Source: Acidobacteriota bacterium (GTDB lineage Bacteria > Acidobacteriota > Vicinamibacteria > Vicinamibacterales > CAVVIG01). Taken from it: DNA of 11,439 bases. The stretch lies in contig QHWF01000359.1 of NCBI GenBank assembly GCA_003222455.1, forward strand, positions 1 to 11,439. The letters run 5' to 3'. The notes below the pieces were generated by a model that saw only the letters and a program-made list of their open reading frames with translations, was not told the DNA's origin and did no database searches. Shown here piece after piece: positions 1 through 5,488 of the stretch; the stretch's first letter is position 1; each line of letters begins with the position of its first letter. A program made the position numbers and the translations under genes.

Positions 1-435
1 CACGACGTCGCCGGCCGGATCGATCTTCGCGCGGACCTGTGAGGCTTCGCTCTTGAACGAGGCGGCGCCGGCTGTCGCCGCGTCGAGCAGCGGGAACGAG
101 CCGGGCGCACCACGGATAATGGTGCGCGATTCGTCGATCGAGTCGAGGAACGCCGCAAGCCCGAGGAGCCGCACCGCCTCGAGGGCCCGGCCTTCCACCG
201 CGAGCGCCGCGAACGTGTTCGGCAGATCGCTGGTGGCGCGCAGGGGAAACGTGCCGTGCGCGGCGACGAACCTGGTGGTCTCGCTGGTTTGCGCGAGCAG
301 GTGCGCGACCTTGCCCGCGTCGGTGGACGGCGCGAGACGGGCCAGACGATCGGCGCCCATTGGCGTGAGCGCCAGCGCCTGGACGGCGTCGACGATGCGG
401 TCGAATTCGAGCGTGCGCAGGGCGCCTGGCTGCAT
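1..435 (-). CDS. mutS2: MutS2 family protein, N-terminal part (cut by window edge)
   Basis: The reverse strand is open from an ATG at 435 to the window edge, giving the first 145 residues. They match the start of MutS2 in memory: LEFDRIVDAV at residues 9-18, the TPMGADRL helix, a T-SET segment near 50-53, PLRATSDL at 64-71, an EGRALEAVRLL stretch at 81-91, and KIDPAGDVV at the cut. MutS2 is a cytoplasmic ATPase of the MutS superfamily that acts on branched DNA and on collided ribosomes; its ATPase, coiled-coil and Smr nuclease parts would lie outside the window. Codons show strong G/C third positions. There is no clear Shine-Dalgarno before the ATG, but the family motif starts close behind it, so the start is plausible. 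larB lies 173 bp upstream on the same strand. The assignment rests on motif recall, not a search. Confidence 0.85.
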   Translation of the reverse strand, partial: MQPGALRTLEFDRIVDAVQALALTPMGADRLARLAPSTDAGKVAHLLAQTSETTRFVAAHGTFPLRATSDLPNTFAALAVEGRALEAVRLLGLAAFLDSIDESRTIIRGAPGSFPLLDAATAGAASFKSEASQVRAKIDPAGDVV

Positions 436-492
436 GAGTGGCAAAACCCCAGTAACTATCGCGTGCACCGCTGCTGGAGACCGTTACGATTG

Positions 493-560
493 AACGCAGA
501 GGTCGCCAGGGACGCCAAAGTGAATCAGGATTTCTCCGCGGCCTTCGCGGCCTTTGCGTT
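493..560. repeat. Imperfect palindromic repeat between mutS2 and larB
   Basis: The left arm begins AACGCAGAGGTCGCC at 493. The right arm ends GGCCTTTGCGTT at 560, whose complement reads AACGCAAAGGCC. The arms, each about 27 bases, pair imperfectly over their length around a central segment rich in A and T. Periodic AAGG/CGC spacing within the arms resembles a dispersed intergenic palindrome that I recall from several high-GC phyla, but I cannot confirm the family. It lies downstream of larB and upstream of mutS2. No T-run follows, so a rho-independent terminator role is not well supported. Confidence 0.6.
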
Positions 561-608
561 CCAAGACGGCCTGAGTTAGTCGGACACGCTCCCAGTCGCG
601 AAGCGGCT

Positions 609-1370
609 TTACAGATGATTGATCAGGGACGCGATGGCTGCGGCCCCGAATCCGTTGTCGATATTCACGACCGAGACGCCCGTGGCGCAGCTGTTCAACA
701 TCCCCAGGAGGGCGGCAATGCCGCCGAAGCTGGCGCCGTAGCCGACGCTGGTCGGCACGGCGATCACCGGCACGCTGACCAGGCCGGAAACGACGCTCGG
801 CAGCGCCCCTTCCATGCCGGCGACGACGATGATGACGCGCGCCGCCGCGAGGCGCGCCCGCTCGCTGAGCAGGCGATGCAGCCCGGCCACGCCGACGTCG
901 TAGAGCCGCGACACATCGTTTCCCATCAGCTCGGCCGTACGGGCAGCTTCCTCGGCCACCGGCAGATCGGACGTGCCGGCCGCCGCGACCACGATGTTCC
1001 CTTTCCCCGGCATTATGTCCTGCTGACGGAACGCGATGATCGCTGCATCGGCATAATACGTTGCGCCGGGCACGCAGGCGCGAACCGCTTCAGACGCAGC
1101 CTCGCTTGCACGTGTGACCAGCAGCGTGGATCCGCGCTGAACAATCGCTGCGGCGATTTCGGCAATCTGGGCAGGTGTTTTGCCTAGTCCCAGAATGACT
1201 TCGGGGAACCCCTGCCGGATGGAGCGGTGATGATCGATGCGAGCGAAGCCGAGGTCCTCGAACGGACCTTCACGCAGAGTTTCAATCAGGCGCTCGCGAG
1301 CGCGACTGGGATCGAGATCGCCGCGCGCGACCTGATCGAGCAGATCCTGGAGCTGTTTGTTTGACGTCAT
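609..1370 (-). CDS. larB: LarB, nickel-pincer cofactor biosynthesis carboxylase/hydrolase
   Basis: The 253-residue product is a full-length LarB with a PurE-like C-terminal domain. LarB carboxylates the pyridinium ring of nicotinic acid adenine dinucleotide and releases AMP. This is the first step toward the nickel-pincer nucleotide used by lactate racemase and related enzymes, and it occurs in the cytoplasm. Visible signatures are RIDHHR near 44-49, GFPEVILG at 54-61, YDVGVAGLHRL at 157-167, VVAGMEGALPSVVSGL at 182-197, PVIAVPTSVGYGASFGG at 201-217, and LNSCATGVSVVNIDNGFGA at 225-243. Cys228 in NSC matches the cysteine reported to form a covalent adduct with the dinucleotide. I chose the ATG at 1370 because the upstream extension to 1433 is unlike the family and overlaps the divergent gene. 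No larC or larE is adjacent in the window. The TAG-less end is TAA at 609-611. Confidence 0.93.
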   Translation of the reverse strand: MTSNKQLQDLLDQVARGDLDPSRARERLIETLREGPFEDLGFARIDHHRSIRQGFPEVILGLGKTPAQIAEIAAAIVQRGSTLLVTRASEAASEAVRACVPGATYYADAAIIAFRQQDIMPGKGNIVVAAAGTSDLPVAEEAARTAELMGNDVSRLYDVGVAGLHRLLSERARLAAARVIIVVAGMEGALPSVVSGLVSVPVIAVPTSVGYGASFGGIAALLGMLNSCATGVSVVNIDNGFGAAAIASLINHL

Positions 1371-1389
1371 CAAAACCCAACAGTAATAT
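1361..1389 (+). promoter_or_regulatory. Candidate sigma-70-like promoter for the glycosyltransferase operon
   Basis: TTGACG at 1361-1366 (5 of 6 to consensus) is followed after 17 bases by TAATAT at 1384-1389 (4 of 6). This would start transcription near 1396, about 15 bases before the ATG at 1411. The -35 lies inside the first codons of the divergent larB. The complementary strand of the same AT-rich patch reads TATATT at 1390-1385, a possible -10 for larB, but I see no matching -35. The prediction rests on sequence match only. Confidence 0.45.
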
Positions 1390-1410
1390 AAATGATTGTG
1401 CCAGTGGAAC

Positions 1411-2916
1411 ATGACGCCTGTTGAAACGATCACGCTCGCAACGTACTTCTTTGTCCTGATCGTCCTCGCGATCTACGGCTGGCATCGGTACTACCTCGTG
1501 TATCTGTACATGCGGAATCGCGACAAGGAACCACGGGCTGACGCGCCGCCGAACCCGTTGCCGGTCGTGACCATTCAGCTTCCGCTCTACAACGAGATGT
1601 ATGTCGCCGACCGGCTCATTGAGTCGGTGTGTGCCATCGCCTACCCGCGTGCCCTGCTCGAAATCCAGGTGCTGGACGATTCAACGGACGAGACACAGAG
1701 CATTGCCGAGCTCGCCGTCCGGCGGTATGCCGCGCAGGGAATCGACATCAAGTACTACCATCGTGCCAACCGTACCGGGTTCAAGGCCGGGGCGCTCGAA
1801 GCGGGGTTCAAGCTGGCGCGCGGCGAGTTCATCGCGATTTTCGATGCCGATTTCATCCCGGCCCGCGACTTTCTGGATCGCCTGATGCCGCACTTCACCG
1901 ACCCGCAGGTCGGCATGGTGCAGGCACGGTGGGGGCACATCAACCAGGATTACACGCTGCTCACGAAAATCCAGTCGATCCTGCTCGACGGCCACTTCGT
2001 GCTCGAGCACGGCGGCCGTAATCGGAGCGGCCGCTTCTTCAATTTCAACGGCACGGCGGGCATCTGGCGGCGCGCCGCGATCGACGATGCCGGCGGATGG
2101 CAGCACGACACGCTCACCGAAGATCTGGATCTGAGCTACCGCGCCCAGCTGCGCGGCTGGCGCTTCGTGTTCCGGTCCGACGTCATCGCGCCCGCCGAAG
2201 TACCGGTCGAGATGAACGCGTTCAAGAGCCAGCAGCATCGCTGGGCCAAGGGATCGATTCAGACCTGCTGCAAGCTGCTGCCGCGCCTGCTGCGCGCGAA
2301 CCTCCCGATTGGCGTGAAGGCCGAAGCGTTTTTCCACCTGACCGCGAACTTCAATTATCCGTTGATGTGCGTCCTCTCGCTCCTCATGTTTCCAGCCATG
2401 GTGATCCGGTACAACATGGGCTGGTACGAGATGCTGCTCATCGATGTTCCGCTCTTCTTCGCCGCAACCTTCTCGGTCTGCAACTTCTACATGGTGTGCC
2501 AGCGCGAGATTCACCGCGACTGGCGCGCGCGGATCAAATATCTGCCGTTCCTCATGTCGATCGGGATCGGCCTGTCGATCAACAACACGCGCGCCGTGTT
2601 CGAAGCGCTGTTCAACCGGCAGAGCGAGTTCATGCGGACGCCGAAGTACCGCATCGAGGGCGAGACCGACGAGTGGGTCAGCAAGAAGTACCGCCAGTCC
2701 GTCGCCGTCCAGCCGCTGATCGAACTGGCGCTCGGACTCTACTTCACGTTCACCGTGTTCTACGCCCTGACGAACCAGATCTATGGCACGGTGCCGTTTC
2801 TGGTGCTGTTCCAGATCGGGTTTCTCTACACCGGCCTCGTGTCCATCGTTCAGCAGTATGCCGGAGATTCCGAGGTGATATCGGCCGGCCTGCAGCCCGG
2901 CCAGCAAGGTTCATGA
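1411..2916 (+). CDS. Membrane processive glycosyltransferase, family GT2 (CslA/cellulose-synthase-like)
   Basis: The 501-residue protein is an inner-membrane GT2 polymerase with its catalytic domain in the cytoplasm. An N-terminal membrane segment spans about residues 8-24. The catalytic domain shows LDDSTD (Asp89, Asp90), GFKAGALEAG near 123-132, the DAD metal motif (Asp145, Asp147), VQARWGHIN near 170-178, FNGTAGIWR at 212-220, TED at 236-238 and QQHRW at 274-278. That set marks processive beta-glycan synthases. Several blocks match plant CslA mannan synthases more closely than bacterial BcsA, as far as I recall, and no PilZ domain is present. C-terminal membrane segments lie near 310-332, 340-362, 376-392, 432-452 and 458-480. 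A beta-mannan or glucan product is likely but not proven. The ATG at 1411 is preferred over the in-frame TTG at 1396 because the membrane helix follows it closely. Its stop overlaps the next start (ATGA), so it is translationally coupled. Confidence 0.88.
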   Translation: MTPVETITLATYFFVLIVLAIYGWHRYYLVYLYMRNRDKEPRADAPPNPLPVVTIQLPLYNEMYVADRLIESVCAIAYPRALLEIQVLDDSTDETQSIAELAVRRYAAQGIDIKYYHRANRTGFKAGALEAGFKLARGEFIAIFDADFIPARDFLDRLMPHFTDPQVGMVQARWGHINQDYTLLTKIQSILLDGHFVLEHGGRNRSGRFFNFNGTAGIWRRAAIDDAGGWQHDTLTEDLDLSYRAQLRGWRFVFRSDVIAPAEVPVEMNAFKSQQHRWAKGSIQTCCKLLPRLLRANLPIGVKAEAFFHLTANFNYPLMCVLSLLMFPAMVIRYNMGWYEMLLIDVPLFFAATFSVCNFYMVCQREIHRDWRARIKYLPFLMSIGIGLSINNTRAVFEALFNRQSEFMRTPKYRIEGETDEWVSKKYRQSVAVQPLIELALGLYFTFTVFYALTNQIYGTVPFLVLFQIGFLYTGLVSIVQQYAGDSEVISAGLQPGQQGS

Positions 2917-4079
2917 GAGCATTGGTCGCGGTCGTTCGCGTCACGCCAGACACCGTCCTTTCCGATATCGATCGACTCGTGGATCTCGGGGGCGCCGCGC
3001 AGGCGCTCACACCGGGTTGCACGACCATCCTCAAGGACAACATTTCCTGGCATTTCCCGTTTCCTGCCGCGAACACCACCCCGTGGCAGCTCGAAGGCAC
3101 GATTCAGGCGCTCTCCCGGCGCGGCTACGCGGACCAGGTCTGCGTGCAGAACAAGACGGTGGTCACGAATGCGTTCAAGGGGGAGGATCTCAATCATTAC
3201 GTTCCCATCTTCAGGAAATACGGCGTGCCCGTCCTCTACAACTTCAAGGACGAGGACATGAAATGGGTCCGTTACCAGCCGACCACGCGGATGCGCGTGC
3301 TGGATCGAATCTATCCGGAAGGCATCCGCATTCCCGATTTCTTCTTCGGCAAGAACATCGTGCATCTGCCGACGACGAAATGCCACATCTACACGACGAC
3401 GACCGGCGCCATGAAGAATGCGTTCGGCGGTCTGCTGAACACACGCCGTCACTACACCCATTCGTGGATTCACGAAACGCTCGTGGACCTGCTCGCGATC
3501 CAGAAGGAAATCCACTCGGGTCTGTTCGCGATCATGGACGGCACGACAGCCGGGAACGGTCCCGGACCGCGGACGATGTATCCGGTCGTGAAGAACGTGA
3601 TGCTGGCCTCGCAGGATCAGGTGGCCATCGATGCGGTTGCGGCGAAGATGATGGGGTTCGATCCGATGTCGATTCCCTACATCCGCCTGGCGCACGAGCA
3701 GGGGCTGGGAATCGGCGATCCGCGGCGCATCGAGATCGCGGGCGAGGTCGATGCCGCGCACGAGAACTGGCGCTTTCACGTCGGGAAGAACCTCGTTCGC
3801 GTTGCCGGCGGTGATCTGATCTGGTTCGGGCCGCTCAGGCGCTTCCAGAAGCTGTTCTTCCGCACACCGCTCGTGAACGGGTTCATCCTTGCCAGCGACG
3901 TGTATCACGACTTCTATCGCTGGCCGCTGGTCGATCGGCGCCGGTTCGAACGCTGGTGCGAGACCACCGGCTGGGGGCAGCTGTTCCTGCGCTACGCCCG
4001 GCTCGGCCCCCAGGGCGAGCCGTTTGTCGCCCGGTCGCAGGCCGCCATCACGGTTCCGACCTCCACGAGCGTCCACTGA
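2913..4079 (+). CDS. DUF362 domain-containing protein
   Basis: The 388-residue protein carries the conserved blocks of the DUF362 family (COG2006), whose biochemical role I do not know. The blocks are LPTTKCHIYTTTTGAMKNAFGG at 152-173, with Lys156, His158, Lys168 and Asn169 prominent; AIMDGTTAGNGPGPR at 206-220; and SQDQVAIDAVAAKMMGFDP at 233-251, with acidic residues Asp235 and Asp240. There is no signal peptide and no C-terminal ferredoxin cysteine cluster like that in some relatives, so an Fe-S role is not supported here. The last hundred residues are rich in aromatic and basic residues and have no assigned domain. The start codon is fixed by the ATGA overlap with the preceding glycosyltransferase, which implies coupled translation, and citrate synthase follows after 20 bases. 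A role linked to glycan synthesis is only an inference from the operon. Confidence 0.85.
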   Translation: MRALVAVVRVTPDTVLSDIDRLVDLGGAAQALTPGCTTILKDNISWHFPFPAANTTPWQLEGTIQALSRRGYADQVCVQNKTVVTNAFKGEDLNHYVPIFRKYGVPVLYNFKDEDMKWVRYQPTTRMRVLDRIYPEGIRIPDFFFGKNIVHLPTTKCHIYTTTTGAMKNAFGGLLNTRRHYTHSWIHETLVDLLAIQKEIHSGLFAIMDGTTAGNGPGPRTMYPVVKNVMLASQDQVAIDAVAAKMMGFDPMSIPYIRLAHEQGLGIGDPRRIEIAGEVDAAHENWRFHVGKNLVRVAGGDLIWFGPLRRFQKLFFRTPLVNGFILASDVYHDFYRWPLVDRRRFERWCETTGWGQLFLRYARLGPQGEPFVARSQAAITVPTSTSVH

Positions 4080-4099
4080 AACGGCTATGATTGACCATC

Positions 4100-5239
4100 A
4101 TGACCACGGCCACCAAGCCGAAGGCTGGACTCGAGGATACTGTCGCCACGTCGTCTGCGATCTGCTATCTCGACGGCGAGCACGGCGTGCTGGCGTACTG
4201 CGGGCACGACATTCACGACCTCGCGCGGCATTCGACGTTCGAGGAAGTGTGCTTTCTCCTCTGGCACCGCCGGCTTCCGACGCGTGCGGAACTTGGCGAC
4301 CTGCAGTCGCAGCTCGTGGCCGCCCGCCCGTTGCCGGAGCCGCTGGTGCGTCTGATGCGCTCGTTGCCGCCGGGCAACAGCATGGATGCGTTGCGGACGC
4401 TCATCTCGGCGCTCGGGCACTACGACGCCGACGCCGCTGAACAGTCGCCCCAGGCGAACTATCGCAAGGCGATCCGGCTCACATCGCAGGTCGCGTCGCT
4501 GGTGGCGACGATGGGCCGGCTCAACGCCGGCGCCGGTCCGATCCAGCCGGATCCTGTGCTCTCGCACGCGGCGAATTTCCTCTACATGCTCACCGCCGAG
4601 CGGCCGAGCAGCCTCGCCACGCGCGCGTTCGACGTCGCCTTGATCCTCCACGCGGATCACGAGCTGAACGCGTCCACTTTTGCCGCGCGCGTCGCAGCGG
4701 CCACCCTCACCGACATCCATTCGGCCATCGTTGCGGCGATTGGAACGCTGAAGGGGCCGTTGCACGGAGGCGCGAACGCCGACGTCATGCGCCTGCTGCT
4801 CGAAATCGGAGCGGGTGCGGCGCCGGAAAAAGCGGAGGACGTGGTTCGCGCGAAGCTGGCGCGCAAGGAAAAGATTCCCGGCTTCGGGCACCGGGTCTAC
4901 CACACCGAGGATCCGCGCGCGACGCACCTGCGCCAGATGTCGCGCGACCTTGGCCAGCGCGCGGGGCAGACGGTCTGGTTCGAGATGTCGCAGCGAATCG
5001 AAGCGCTGGTGAAAACCGAGAAGAAGCTGAACCCGAACGTCGATTTCTATTCGGCGTCGACGTACCACGCGCTGGGGATCCCAATCGATCTCTTCACGCC
5101 GATCTTCGCTGTCAGCCGTATGTCGGGGTGGACGGCGCACGTGCTCGAGCAGTACGCGAACAACCGTCTCATCCGGCCGCGCGCGGAATACGTCGGGCCT
5201 GAATATCCACAGCGCTATCTGCCGCTCGAAGCGCGCTGA
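4100..5239 (+). CDS. Citrate synthase family enzyme (citrate or 2-methylcitrate synthase)
   Basis: The 379-residue protein is a complete type-II-fold citrate synthase of the short bacterial class. It condenses oxaloacetate with acetyl-CoA, or propionyl-CoA in the methylcitrate branch, in the cytoplasm. Catalytic and binding residues are all present: His187 in HADHELNAST, His222 in GPLHGGAN, His264 in GFGHRVYHTEDPR and Asp315 in NPNVDFYSAS, corresponding to pig His238, His274, His320 and Asp375. The N-terminal block SAICYLDGEHGVLAYCGHDI is typical. I use ATG 4100; an in-frame TTG at 4091 would add three residues, and neither start has a clear Shine-Dalgarno. The gene starts 20 bases after the DUF362 stop and is probably in the same operon. 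It has no large regulatory N-terminal domain like that of proteobacterial GltA. Sequence alone does not separate citrate from methylcitrate activity, so I give no symbol. Confidence 0.93.
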   Translation: MTTATKPKAGLEDTVATSSAICYLDGEHGVLAYCGHDIHDLARHSTFEEVCFLLWHRRLPTRAELGDLQSQLVAARPLPEPLVRLMRSLPPGNSMDALRTLISALGHYDADAAEQSPQANYRKAIRLTSQVASLVATMGRLNAGAGPIQPDPVLSHAANFLYMLTAERPSSLATRAFDVALILHADHELNASTFAARVAAATLTDIHSAIVAAIGTLKGPLHGGANADVMRLLLEIGAGAAPEKAEDVVRAKLARKEKIPGFGHRVYHTEDPRATHLRQMSRDLGQRAGQTVWFEMSQRIEALVKTEKKLNPNVDFYSASTYHALGIPIDLFTPIFAVSRMSGWTAHVLEQYANNRLIRPRAEYVGPEYPQRYLPLEAR

Positions 5240-5240
5240 G

Positions 5241-5268
5241 TCAACTCTCAACTGTCAACTCTCAACTC
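5241..5268. repeat. 7-bp tandem repeat, left block
   Basis: Four perfect-length copies of a heptamer lie end to end two bases after the citrate synthase stop: TCAACTC, TCAACTG, TCAACTC, TCAACTC. The second copy differs at its last base. Related heptamers (TCAACGC at 5393-5406, and TTGAGAG in the opposite sense at 5429-5442) occur on the right side of the central palindrome. Confidence 0.9.
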
Positions 5269-5270
5269 TC

Positions 5271-5386
5271 AGAGCCTGTGAAGAAATCACACGTAGCGCA
5301 GCCCTTTAGGGCTGCCCCGTCGGCCGTGATGCAGGCCTGAAGGCCTGCGCTACGAGAGGCCGACGGTGGATTTCTTCACAGGCTCT
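5271..5386. repeat. MITE/REPIN-like nested palindromic element
   Basis: An 18-base arm at 5271-5288 (AGAGCCTGTGAAGAAATC) recurs as an exact reverse complement at 5369-5386. Inside are two hairpins: GTAGCGCAGCCC with GGGCTGC at 5293-5315, and GCAGGCCTGAAGGCCTGC followed by GCTAC at 5331-5353. These form a head-to-head pair bounded by GTAG and CTAC, as in REPINs. A further pair, CCGTCGGCC at 5317-5325 and GGCCGACGG at 5358-5366, crosses the GTAGCGC/GCGCTAC pairing, so alternative folds exclude each other. No transposase is encoded. The family name is inference; the symmetry is directly visible. Confidence 0.85.
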
Positions 5387-5428
5387 CAGTTCTCAACGCT
5401 CAACGCTCAAGAGGTGATACGGGAGGTC

Positions 5429-5488
5429 TTGAGAGTTGAGAGTTGATGAGCGTTGAGACTTGAGAGTTGATGAGCGTTGAGACTTGAC
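5429..5488. repeat. Right-flank tandem repeats, including a perfect 24-bp duplication
   Basis: A 24-base unit beginning TTGAGAGTTGATGAG and ending GTTGAGAC occupies 5436-5459 and is repeated without change at 5460-5483. It is followed by TTGAC, the start of a third copy (5484-5488), and is preceded by another TTGAGAG at 5429-5435. The 24-mer is built from the same TTGA/GAGAG words as the heptamer array, in the opposite sense to the left block at 5241-5268. The predicted TTG start and first codons of the following receptor lie inside this repeat. Confidence 0.9.

Noticed and set aside
53..493. Plus-strand open frame at the left edge
   Set aside because: It is antisense to the MutS2 N-terminus, which explains the same bases better.
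1371..1433. Longer start for LarB at 1433
   Set aside because: It adds 21 residues unlike the family and overlaps the divergent glycosyltransferase start.
1681..2907. 408-residue reverse-strand open frame across the glycosyltransferase
   Set aside because: It is a high-GC antisense shadow; the plus-strand frame has all GT2 motifs and the reverse one shows no family resemblance.
2850..4076. Reverse-strand open frame across the DUF362 gene
   Set aside because: Same antisense shadow effect; the plus frame carries the conserved DUF362 blocks.
4085..5251. Reverse-strand open frame across citrate synthase
   Set aside because: The plus frame holds all catalytic residues; the reverse reading is arginine-rich and unlike any family I know.
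5436..5488. CRISPR array
   Set aside because: The 24-base copies are directly adjacent without spacers, so this is a plain tandem duplication.
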